Source: Asterias amurensis
Taxonomy: Eukaryota; Echinodermata; Asteroidea; Forcipulatida; Asteriidae
NCBI RefSeq assembly: GCF_032118995.1
Contig: NC_092648.1
Location: 15,590,450 to 15,654,449, forward strand
Direction of reading: 5' to 3'
DNA length: 64,000 bases
Positions 22,560 through 34,800 of this stretch are shown one piece after another. Position 1 is the stretch's first letter, and each line of letters opens with the position of its first letter. Under the pieces are notes generated by a model. That model had not been told where the DNA came from and did no database searches. It saw only the letters and a program-made list of their open reading frames with translations. The translations under genes were made by a program, and so were the position numbers.

Positions 22560-23720
22560 ATTTTAAAATCGGAGAAAAAAAGTCAGAGTTTGCACGCTTA
22601 AGGAAGACATGCCTGCAATGCTGTAGAGAATATTGAAAACAGAACTTATTGAATAATATGTGGTATTGATTATGACAAATTGTTCATCCCGATCATGCAT
22701 TGATTGTGCAATGTGGTAAATTGTGTATGTACATGATGTTGTAGCAAGTGAAGTATTTATGCATGTGTTGTCTTTTCTTCCCCCCCCCCCCCCCTTTGTG
22801 TTTCTAATTTATTACACTTTGTTTTAAAGGTAAAAGTCTGGGTAAAGTCATACAACAGAGTTGTAAGCTTTTTTGTTTTATTGTTTGTCATATTGACAGT
22901 GTAAACAAAATTGTCAACATTTTCTTAGGAAAGACGCAAGGATTCTTACAAATAAGTCTAGGTTCCAGTTTTTTTCGAGGGTCCAGTTGCTTTTTAGTCC
23001 CTATAGATTTTATGTTTAAACTTGTGCTGACTAAATGGAAACTTCTCTAGATATTTATCGTAAACATGATTGATTGTTACTTTATTTTTGTCTCCATATC
23101 ACTCCAAAACGTAAAAATGTAAAACAACCTATACTTATGATGATTTTGTAATTTCTTTGTCTCAATCGAGATTATTCCAGTCTTGCCTTCAAAACAAAGT
23201 ATAGTAAATAATTGGAACTATGAATGTCTTCTTTCATTCTTTTCCCCCTAATGAGGGCTGAGATTGCTTTGACTATTACCAGATGTGTAAATTTTTGGTA
23301 TCTTATCAGTGCCATTGAAAATGTTAAAACACAGGAGGCCTACAAAGTCTCATTGTGACTCTTGCACTTTCCTTGTTTTTATTGACAATCTGCAGTTGCA
23401 TGCCTGAAGGAAAAATGAAGCAAAAGCAACGCCTAAAAGAAGTCAATTGTTGTGTTCAAGAAAAACAAAGATCTTTTTAATTAAAAGATTACGAATGTTT
23501 CAAGGCGCTTTTTAAATGTTTTAAGTGTCAAGCGCTTTTGAAAGGTGAAAGGGTGAAACCAGGAATATTGAACACACAAATTACAGAAAGTACAGAAGGA
23601 ACTAATTACATTTGTTGATTTAGTCTAAAGGTTCCTCTTGCTAGGGTCAGGGTTTCCTAACTACAAAGCTTTTGCTTCAAAAGGTGAACAACCCACACAC
23701 TCAATTTGACCTTAATTAAG
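22560..23720 (+). repeat. Segmental duplication copy B of 2306-4800
   Basis: Same order and orientation as copy A, starting at the GAGAAAAAAAGTCAGAGTT tract and ending at the ACAACCCACACACTCAAT block. Two segments of about 0.27 kb and 0.95 kb present in A are absent here. Poly-C at 22770 and poly-G at 23745 mark young insertion or slippage. Nothing suggests that this copy is attached to a coding sequence. Confidence 0.85.
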
Positions 23721-23859
23721 GTCTAGGGCTTTTGGGCTTTTTTTGGGGGGGGGGGGGTAAGGGAGCTTCATCAAAATTTGTTTTATGTGAATCCACAATT
23801 TTTTTTAAATTGTTTTACTTTCAGCCCTATAATTACGTCATGTTGATTGTGGACTTCCC

Positions 23860-24147
23860 CGAGCTTGTCAAAATCACGTGAAATTTGTTTTACTAGTCTG
23901 TCCTCTGTTTATGAGAGAATAGCATGTGTACAACACGTGTAACTAAAAATGTCACGAACTACATGCTAGTCTATGTTTTGACCCCGAGTTAGAAATACAA
24001 CATTGACCTTCTCGTGTCAACGACCACACCACACGGTTGTTTACGTCGTCGGCTGGTCGTGGAAGTGAAATCAGAAATTATCATCGCGCTGCAAGGGAAG
24101 TAACAACAAAGAATTTTGCTGAGCACGGTATCAAAAAAGGGAAAGCT
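23860..24147 (+). promoter_or_regulatory. Probable legumain promoter and 5' UTR exon
   Basis: A GC-richer stretch with several CpGs ends in a perfect donor (AAGCT|GTAAGTACT at 24148). The exon probably covers about 24040-24147. The first acceptor downstream in a good context is TTTCCCAG at 25787, directly before the legumain start exon. The inferred 5' UTR intron is 1.64 kb. The coiled-coil gene at 43.4 kb has the same design, ending in GTAAGTACTG. Confidence 0.5.
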
Positions 24148-24294
24148 GTAAGTACTCTCCAGGTAATTCCTATGGAGGAATTCTCACTATAAAGACTGTA
24201 TTAAATATTTGTCAACTCGCTTAATAATGTGTTTAGATCAGACTGCGCTTTCACTTTCAGTTTCATTTACTAATTTCCAATATGCAACTCACTA

Positions 24295-25319
24295 CAGTCG
24301 TTTGACCAGTTCTGGATCACTTTTTTAATTCACATTGTTTTTTGTTGCAATCTCTTTGATATCTTAAACAAAAAAGTTTATCAGTTTACCTAAACATGAC
24401 ATAAAACTCACCAAGTATTCACTGACAAAAAAAGATTAGTTCTTTTGAAGAGGCTTTAAGAAAAGTATCGTCACCGGTTTGACCAGTTCAGGATCAGTTG
24501 AATCTATTCTGAATCAGTAGAGTGCCCTTTATTGCAAACCCATACTCCCATTCATAAAACTGTCTCTCAAGGACACGAAACTTCAGAGGTGTGTTGGCAT
24601 GGACTTGGACTTCCTTTCTTTAGTGAATGTCATGCAAGTGTCTTCAATAGCAGCGCAAACACCCAACGACAAAACCACAAAACAACAGCAAAGGCAAATG
24701 AAAAAGTGAAGCGAACCTAAAAAGCATTATTGACCCCTCCAGGTTTAATTTTCTCACAAAACAAAAAATCTACAAGAATTTGTTGAAGTAATGTTTCTCA
24801 AAATCAACTAAATAAACTTTCTACTGCAGTAGTATGATTTTACCTTACTTAGTAAGTTAGTGCGTCACCATTTGACGCAATGAGATGTTGAGTGATCCCG
24901 AACTGGTCAAGGGTAAGTTGCCCCCCCAAAGAAGATTTTGGTAACTTCGTCTCCTCAAAACAACAAGATGACTGCACAGTATTTACAGGAATTTGTTTTA
25001 ACACATTCTTATCATTTTACATAAATATTTTTTGCCCCGGCACTCGAATTTTAAGGGTAAGAAGTTTTAACAGTGTTTTTCAACCAAAATTTTTAAACAA
25101 AAAAATGATACATTTCGCAGACAACCTTCAGGAAAACAGCCAAAACTTATTTGCTGGTGATGTTTGGCACCTTATTTTGGGTTTGTTGGTTTAATGGGTA
25201 TTAATCTTCACATTTATCAACAGAAAGTGGTAATAATGAGAAGTTATATAACTATTTGGTTATTGCAAAGTTGAAGTGATCCCGAACCGGTCAATGATCC
25301 CGAACTGGTCAAATGACTG
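24295..25319. mobile_element. 1.0 kb element with TA-flanked inverted ends
   Basis: The left end CAGTCGTTTGACCAGTTCTG and right end (reverse complement CAGTCATTTGACCAGTTCGG) are inverted repeats, each flanked by TA, the target duplication expected for Tc1/mariner-type insertion. Extra copies of the end sequence lie inside (near 24475, 24892, 25276). No transposase is visible; the internal ORFs are unrecognised. Non-autonomous element in the legumain 5' UTR intron. Confidence 0.75.
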
Positions 25320-25512
25320 TACTACACAGTACTACCTCCATGATCAGTGGCTGGTGTGTTGTAGTCGAGTTCCGTCATTTTATGACATTTTGGTGGGTAT
25401 CAATGGAAAGCTTGTTTTAAGAGAAGTTCACTGGTGTGTAAATCACCTTTATAGCTTCAAATAAAATGGAGTTATGTCATTTTAAAGGATGACCTGTTTG
25501 TGTCATTTTAAT

Positions 25513-25785
25513 TTAAAAGGCAGTGGACACTAGTAGTACTGGTAATTACTCAAAATAATTATTATAATAAAACCTTACTTGGTAAGGAGTAAAAGGGGGA
25601 GAGGTTGATAGTAATTAGTATAAAACATTGTGAGAAACTGCTCCCTCTGAAGTTACGTAGTTTTTGAGAGAGAAGTAATTTTCCGCAAATTTGATTTCGA
25701 GACCTCAGATTTATAAGTTGAGGTTTCGAAATCAAGCATCTGAAACCACACAACTTCGTGTGACAAGGTTTTTTTTTCCTTTCCC
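25513..25785 (+). mobile_element. Truncated GTGGACACTATTGG MITE ending in the legumain 3' splice site
   Basis: Begins AAAAGGCAGTGGACACTAG and follows the family consensus up to the T-rich block, where it is cut off. Its TGACAAGG plus T-run supplies the polypyrimidine tract of the acceptor TTTCCCAG used for the first coding exon. Confidence 0.75.
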
Positions 25786-25830
25786 AGATCGTTTCACATT
25801 CCAAGTAGATACGCTAAACTAAACCAAAGG

Positions 25831-28800
25831 ATGAAAGTCTTGCTGCTTGGGCTGATATCCTTGGTGTACAGTGCCAGTGCTGTCCCTGTGAATGAGAATG
25901 AACCTGTTCACTGGGCTCTTCTGGTGGCTGGATCCTCGGGCTGGTACAACTACAGACATCAGGTAAACCAAAAAGGAACTCTTTTGTAGTATTCATATTT
26001 TTTGCAAAAAGTAGTTAATGGCCTGACGTTTCGACCCTAGCAGAGCCTTCGAGAAAGACTCTGCTAGGGTCGAAACGTCAGGCCATTAACTACTTTTTGC
26101 ATTAATACTCTCGGTCCATTTGGTTGGTAAGTTGTTTGCAACAGCTAATTTAATTTTCTCATTCATATTTTTTCTAAGATGATAAGATGATTTACTTGCT
26201 GTACATTTGGTTTGTATTAATTGTGTATTAAATTAGGAAGGATGTTGGGTAATTAGTTTCTGAAACAATTGACTAAACTACTTAATATTTCTTAATAATT
26301 TACCTAAACTCAGAGTCCTAGACATTTTATGCTAAATGTATTCACCCAGGAAAGTTGCTTTTTTTTCCTTATTTTATAGTTTTTGTTAATTATTAATTAC
26401 ATTTTCGTACTTTCATACAGTTGCTTGACGAAAATTAAACTTGAGAAAATACATGTAGCTGTTGCAAACTGCTTGAAATAAAAATAGGTCATGGCCTGAC
26501 ATTTCGACCCTAGCACAGTCTCTCCTGAAGCCTTTGAGAAATACTCTGCTAGGGTCGAAATGTCAGACCATTTAATCATTTTTGGCGTAAAAAAAATGTA
26601 CCCTGACATTTTTTAGGACTGTGTAGTAATCTTTCCTAAACTATTTGGCAACAAGGAAGTTGATAGACTGCTGTGAGATATTAAATTATGATATTTTTTT
26701 TTAATGAAAAAGTGTAGTGTGTTTCATCATAGAGTGATGGTTTCATCATGATTGCTTTTTTAGTTAACTTGTTCCTGGTCACACACAAAAGTTTTTGATA
26801 GACCTTTACATTGTTGATTTATAAACAAATCTTACTGAACAAATTCAAAAAAATTTGCAACTGTCAATTAAATAAAACACCTCCCATAATTGGTTGCTTT
26901 CTTCCAACAAATTTAATTTTATGTACCCATGTAACTGTAGCAATCTGTTTTTAGTTTGCACTTATGGCTTTCTGTAGTTTTCCCAGCCGCGGTTGCAAAA
27001 AACTCAGGCTCTGTGACGTTGCAAAACCAAGGTCTGTTTGGCTCCTATTTTTGCAAAACACCTTTGTGTTCTAAACCCTGACCCTGCATGGTTGTTAAAG
27101 ATCATTGTCACAGGCACAGTCCCACTCACAGTCCCAGTCGGTACCAGACTCTATTGAAGCCTCACAGTCATGGGATGCGAGGGTTGACCTGAAGGTCAAC
27201 TGTGGACTTCACAATTGAAACTAGCCCTGACAATTGAGTTCATGGTTGCAAAATCTTTGCTTGTGTTACGGGTCAATTGCTCTATACTAAGTGGAAACCA
27301 GTATCTTTGTTTATTTGTTAGTTAGTTTGAATTAAAACAAAATTAATGGCCTGATGTTTCGACTCAAGCAGCTGGTCTTTCTACAAGGCTAAAATAAAAT
27401 AAAATAATATAGGCGGAATAAAAAGAAAACTTTTTAGGTATTTTGCTCAGAACAAACTTGTTTTAAAGGCTTATCTTTATTAACCATTTGTTGGAAGCCT
27501 TAAGTTTGTGATTGGTTCTGAAATTTGTGCTTATATTTGCTTAGGAAAATGTACTGAGTTTCATTTACGAAGGGGGCATGAATTATTTTCAATTTGAGCT
27601 GGGTTTATTTTATGAGAAATTCTGATTTTGCTAAACTCTGTAAATAAGTGAAAGAATGGTTGTGATATACTCTAAAGGAAAGTGCTGATTTTCTGCTATC
27701 GTTATTGCAGACTTTTTGCTAACATTTTGAAGAATATTTTACGTTCTTTTCCAGGCTGATGTTTGTCACTCCTACCAGGTTCTGCACAATCATGGCATTC
27801 CTGATAGCCACATAGTGGTGATGATGTACGATGACATTGCTCACAATAAAGAGTATGTATTCTTTACATCAGGGTCATCTGCACTCACATTCTTGCCTTT
27901 TCATAATAATAATAATGAGTCATTCACAAAAGCAGCACCACAACAGATTGAAGAAATGTTGAAAAATTAGTTATGACGTTTTTTTGTAGGTGTGATGTAA
28001 AGTTTTGTTTTAGACTTTACAGTGGACGTTTTTTTCAGTTCAAATTGCTGTACACTTTGTAGACATTTTAAGAGTTCAGGTAAATATTTGATTAATTTTG
28101 TATACACTTTTTGGGTGGAAGGGCCTTGGGGTGCAAGTAAACATGTTCAATTCAAATCATAGCCTGTTGCCATGGTTACAGTCCATTTCGTTTTTTGGCC
28201 ATGTGAGGCCAATTTGGGGGTCTGAAAAACTGGTTTTTAACTCATATTTACAGTTCCACACCACCAAAATGCTATTTTTTTTTTGAAAAACCTTTTATAT
28301 CACTACATCCTATCACCCTTGGCCTTCCTTGCTTTAAATTTCACACTGTGCTATTTTAGCATCAGCATTAGAGTATGTTTTTAGAACTTGCAAAATCGAC
28401 ATTTTTACCTTATTTTTGGACCCAAAATATCAGTGCCAGGTGTTTCAGAAAAATATCCTTTCAGTTGTGATTAGGGCCAACATTGAAATGAAATGACCAA
28501 TGTTGGCTCTAATCACAACCGAAAGGAACATTTTCTCGGAGACCCCTGGCAAGTTGATATTTTGGGGTCCAAAAATAGGGTAAACAATTTTGATTTTGCA
28601 AGTTCAGAGAGCATACTTTAATGCGGGACCTAAAATAACACAAGGATGAAATTTAAAGCAATAATTATTTTTTTCAAGGGAAGGCTGATGATGATACTTT
28701 GTAGTGATATAAAAGTTTTTTTGAAATTTTGCATTTTGGTGGAACTGTAAATATGAGCTAAAAACCAGTTTTTCAGACCCTAAAATTTGCCTCAAAATGG

Positions 28801-31800
28801 CCAAAAAGCAAAATGGGCAAAGGGCTTTATTTTGAAGTGGTTATGCAATTTTGTTTACTTGCACCACAAGGCCCTTCCACCCACAAAGTATTAAAAAAAA
28901 TCATTTTTAGACAATGAGCACATTAGTCAAGTATTTACCTGAACTGACCCTTAAACACTGTTTTAGTTTGCTAAATGAGGGATTTTGAAAGGCAATGAAA
29001 CTGTTTGGAATCTTGAGTTCCTTTAATCACGGTTGGCTTGTGCATAAAGCGCTCGCCTCTTACCAAGGTGACCCCGGTTTGATTCCCGGTCAGGGCCATA
29101 TGTGAGTTGAGTTGTGCATTGGTTATCTGCTGTGCCACGAGGGTTTCCCAGACTATCCGGTTTTCCTCCCTCAGGAAAAAATCAAACACTTTCAATCTTG
29201 GCTGTGCTCCGTGGTCATAATGGGTTGATGTGGCTGGCAGCTGAATGCGCCCTTGCATGCCTGCTTCTCGAACACGTTGTAGCCGCGTCCTTCGCAATTC
29301 AGCTCTTAGCTGCGAGTAAGGATGATTAGCCCCCCAAATTATTATTAAGAGGTTGGTCTAGATTAGTACTCTAGACAGTTATTAAGCAGTCCAGAAAGGA
29401 TATCAGAGGATCCAACTTTACTTATTGAGACTTGTTGTTATTATTATGACTTTCTAAAAGTTTATCCTTTGGCTAGGCCTTCAAAATGTTTAAAAGATGT
29501 GCAAGTACATCCACACCAACAAATTTTGTTTCCCCTAATGTCTCTAAAGGCAATGTCTCTAACACTTCCTGTAATCTATGATTTGGAAATTGTTTTAAGG
29601 CTGAAACAATTTTACACCTTAAAACAAATTGTTTTTTATTTATCTGCTTTGTCTCCAGAAATAAAATGCCCGGTATTATTATCAACCATCCTAATGGGTC
29701 TGATGTATACGCTGGTGTGCCCAAGGATTACACTGGGGAGGTAATTTATGCAAATAGCAGAAGGAATAAGAAATTAAAAGTGTTCAGATGTGGTTGGTTT
29801 CTTTTATAGATAACAATACTTTTATTTTTATTGAGATTAACAACAAAGATGAGAATTAAATAAAAGGGTGGAAGAATATTTCAGGAATTTGGGGTTGCTG
29901 AGCTCAAAATAAGGGCTTTACTATCATTGTGTCAACTTCTCTTTGTTGCAATATTGGTTTCACATCGCAAACGGACCAGGGATCGCTTTCAAAAAGAGTC
30001 CTAACTTAGGACTAGTCCAATAAGGTATTATAAACTTAAGGCTAGTCCTAAGTTTGGATGAGTATCTCGTCCTGAGTCGAGATAAGAGTACTCTCAACTC
30101 TTTGTGAAATTGACCCCAGGTGAATTCTAACAAAGGCTCCACATTTTAAAATAACTTATTTGTTCATGACTCGACTATCCCCTCTAAATGCAGCAATGTT
30201 TGTGGAAAAGTTCATTTAAAAGAAAAGTGTTTTATTTTCTTAGGACGTGACACCAGAGAACTTTCTGAAGGTCCTACAGGGAGATAAGAGTGGGATGGCA
30301 GGCATAGGCAGTGGCAAGGTCATAGAGAGGTAAGAGAACAAATGTATTCCAATTAAAGACACTGGACACTATTGGTAATTTTCAAAGACCAATCTTCTCA
30401 TTTGGTGTATCTCAACATATGCATTAACTAACAAATCTGTGAAAATCTGAGCTCAATTGGTCGTCGAAGTTGCAAGATAATAATGAAAGAAAAAACACCA
30501 CTGTGACACGAGGTTGTGTGCTTTCAGATGCTTGATTTCCAGACCTTAAAATCTAATTCTAAGGGGCTCGAAATCAAAATCGTGGAAAATTACTTCTTTC
30601 TCAAAAACTACGTTACTTCAGATGGAGCCATTTCTCACAATGTGTTATACTATGAACAGCTCCCCATTACTTGTTACCAAATAAGGTTTTATGCTAATAA
30701 TTATTTTGGGTAATTACGAATAGTCTCCACTGTAAGTCATTTGTCAGAAATATCAGTATGAAAAACAAGCCAGAACAGGAGTGATATATAAAAAACAATT
30801 ATTTTGTTTTATATTGGCAGCTTCTTTCTTGAAAGATAGCATCAAAAAGGGGTTAAAGTTAGCATTGAAATATAATATGCCCATGTATTTTCAATAAACA
30901 ACTCTCTTTCAAACTACTTTTACCCATACTATTTTTACATTATTTGTTCCTAGTTTTAATTCTCTTGTTATTCTTGGTGTTTTAACCTTTACATGTTTTG
31001 AACCAATGATTGTGTCAACGTCTGTTTTAACAGTATTAAAGCATAGATTATGCTCTTTGCAAATGTAATTTTTTTAAATGTAAGTGGTCGCGAATGCCGC
31101 ATTTTGCTTGATTGCATAAAAAATTAAGCGTTCTATTGGGAGCTTCCTACAATCAGTCACATTTCTTTTAGAAAGAAAAATTAACTTAAATAATTCTTTT
31201 TTTCTTCAACTGCAGTGGACCCAATGACAATGTTTTTGTCTACTTCTCTGATCATGGAGCCACAGACCTCATTGGTTTCCCATCAGCAGAGGTAACTATA
31301 ACTCTTACCCTGTCAAGACTGAGCTAAAGACTTTTACTAATAAACAAGCTTATGGCTAATTTGTTTTATGTATATGTACATTGTTATTTTGTATTCTTTG
31401 CTGTTCTGGACACCAACGAGAAGACTGAATATTAATTTTTTTTTTTTTTTTTCCCATACACCGATGTGTGTTAGCACTGTATACTCAGTACTTTCCCGAG
31501 TCCTGTGAAAAAATATCACAGACATGTTACTCGGGTGGGATTCGAACCCACGGCCATTGCAATTCTAGAGCAGTGTCTTACCAACCTACTGAGTTTGCCC
31601 GGTAGCTAGAGGCAGTTCGAATCCTATGAGAAGACTTTGGTAGTATTGCCAATTGTAATACAAATTATTGACCATGTTGTTTTGTAACCAATGAACGGTG
31701 TCTTACTCTTTGTTTATATAGCTCATGGAGACAGACCTTAAACAGGCACTGGAGAACATGTCAAAGCAGGATAAATTCAAGAAGGTATAACTTGTTAAGA

Positions 31801-34800
31801 GTCAGTTCAGGTAAATAATTGACATAGTTGCTCACGGTCAAAAAATGTTTTTTTTAATACTTTGTGGGTGGAAGGGCCTTGGAGTGCAAGTAAACAAAAT
31901 TGCATTTCAATTCCATATATAGCCCGTTGCCATGGTTACGGCTCATTTTGTTTTTTGGCCATTTTAGGCCGATTTTGGGGTCTGAAAAACTGGTTTTTAG
32001 CTCATATTTACAACTCCACCCCGCCAAAATGCAAAATTATTTCAAAAACCCTTTTGTATCTCTACAAACTATCATCCTTGGCCTTCCTTGAGAAAAAAAA
32101 TTATTGCTTTAAATATCACCCTTGTGCTATTTTTGCACCATGCATTACAGTATGTTTTTAGAAGTTGCAAAATCGAAATTTTTACCCTATTTTTGGACCC
32201 CAAAATGTCAACTTGCCAGGGGTCTCAGAAAATTATCCTTTCGGCTGTGATTAGGGCAAACATTGGTCTTTCCATATCTGGTGTCAAAAACTTGGGCAAT
32301 TGTATCCTGTTGTGACAGTACTGCCTCAAAACTGGACTTTTTTCCCCAAAACGTAAAAAATGCCTTTTTAAGGGTCTTTTCACATAATATCGATAAACGT
32401 GTCCACGGTAAAAAAAAAGGAACATTTTTCTCATACTTTGTGGATGGTAGGGACTTGGGGTCCAAATAAACAGCATTTACATCTCAAATCATAATATAAC
32501 ACGTTGCCATGGTAACAGTTTGTTTGTTTTTAGGCCACTTTAGGCCGATTTGGGGGTCTGAAACTGTTTTTTAGTTAATATTTACAACTCCACCCCACCA
32601 AAAAACAAGCATATTTCATAAAACCTTTTCCATCACTACAAATTATCATCCTTTGCTTTACTTGAGACAAAAAAGTATCGCTATAGGTTTCACCCTTGTG
32701 GTGTTTTAAGATTGTGCATTATAGTATGTTTTTAGAACTTGCAAAATCAACATTTTTACCATATTTTTTGCCCTCAAAATTTCATTTTTGCAGGGGTCTC
32801 AGAATATTTTCCTTTCGGTTTTGATCAGGGCCAAAACTTGTCTTTTTATTTCTTTTAAGAAAAACCCGCGCAATTGTATCCTGATGTAACAGAATTGTCT
32901 CAAAAATAAACCCTTTTCCCCGAAAACATAGAGAAATGCATTTTGAAATATTTGCTTCATTTTGAATTTACAACATTAAGAAGTTAGTAATAATTCCATC
33001 AATCTGGCAGCTTTTCATAAGCACTCTGTAGGCTTAGTGCATTACCAAACATTGATCAGGACTTGTTAATGACCTAAATCTTAGAATTTGCCCCGGCCCC
33101 ACCCCGGCCCCAACCATGGTGGGGTTCCTTTCAATTGTACTGTTGCAAACAATAAAAGAGTTCAGCAGGTAATGTTTGACAATGTTTTTTGTTGATCGTT
33201 GTCAGAGACATATATGCTAATTATGAACTAGTAAGATAGTGAATGGAAAAAATAATCAAACTAGCCCGAATAAACTTTCGTCACTGCAAATGCATCTTAC
33301 TTATTTATGTTGAGCAGGTGCAAGTATTTACAACTTCTATCCGTGTTGTTTCATTAAAGGAACACACGTTGCCTTGGATCGGTAGAGTTGGTCTTTGAAA
33401 AGCGTTTGTAAACGTTTATTACAAAATGCATATGATTAGAAAGATATTTTAAAAGTAGAATATAATGATCCAGACAAGTATCACTCAAAAACATCTTTCT
33501 AACCATGCATTTTATAACAAGCGGTTACAAACGCATTTCAAAGACCAACTTGACCGATCCCTGGCAACGTGTTCCTTTTAAATGATCTCTTACGCTCGTC
33601 ATGCAAATCGTTAGTATCATTGTTTTTGACATGATTGGATGCTCCAAACCATCTGCCTCAAGCACAGAAACTACATTGTTGATGATCTCTATGAAAAGTT
33701 TTACATTTGGTAGCAGGCAGGGACCAAGTTGAGTAGGCCCTGTATTAAAGACAACTTGTAAAGAATGCTCTTCGCACTCTACTTGCAATGGGAATCATAC
33801 CTGTACAACAGGTAGTAGCCAAATCAAGAACTCTCAGTGGCAAAGCATTGGTTATGGTTTGGTTGGATACCATTATGTTTAAACACAAACTTTGTATTCA
33901 TTACTCAAAGGGCATAGAAACAGTGCCAGATTTTTAACAAGCATGCATTGTTTTTGGAAAAATTACTATACTTAAGGCATGATCAGTCGCAACAGGATAC
34001 AATAAACACAGTGTTTCTACCCAGAAGACATGAAAACACCAATAACAACCGAAAGGGACAATTTTTAAAAAAAGAGGCGCTATTCACAAAACATTGTTTT
34101 ATGCAATGTCAAGAAATATGATTGGGGCTGGGCCTGGCAAATTCTAAAATTCATCAATCGTTCCTGATCAATGTTGGGTAATCCACTAAGCCTATAGAGT
34201 GCTTAGGAAAAGCTGCAAGATTGATAGAATTATTACTTTTTAATGTTCGAAATTCAGTATGAAGAAAAAAAACAATTCAAAATGCATTTTTCTGTTTGGG
34301 GAAAAAAGTCTATTTTTGAGACAGTACTGTTAACATCAGGATACACTTGCCCAAGTTTTTTTACCAGAAAAAAAAGACAAATTTTGGACCTGATCAAAAC
34401 CGAAAGGAAAATATTCTGAGACCCCTGAAAAAAATGAAATTTTGAGGGCCAAAAATATGGTAAAAATGTTGATTTTGCAAGTTCTAAAAACATATTCTAA
34501 TGCATGTTCTAAAAATAGCTAAAGAGTGAATTTTATAGCAATATTTTCTTGTCCCAAGTAAAGCCAAGGATGATACTTTGTAGTGATGGAAAAGGTTTTA
34601 TGAAATATTTTTTATTTTGGTGGGGTGGAGTTGTAAATAATAACTAAAAAACAGTTTTTTCAGACCCCAAAATTGGTCTAAAGTGGCCTAAACACAAACG
34701 GTTACCATGGCAACGTGTTATATTATGATTTAAAATGTAACTGCTGTTTATTTGGACCCCAAGTCCCTACCATCCACAAAGTATAAGAAAAATATTCCTT

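Noticed and set aside
24892-25194. 100-codon ORF in the TA-flanked element as a transposase
   Set aside because: No DDE spacing or helix-turn-helix is visible and the frame starts in a subterminal repeat.
25814-25996. 60-codon - strand ORF opposite legumain exon 1
   Set aside because: It is the shadow of the first legumain coding exon; the + strand has a signal peptide, catalytic Asn and correct splice sites.
29041-29110. A functional tRNA gene
   Set aside because: Box A and box B-like sequences are present but the acceptor stem does not pair and a SINE body follows.
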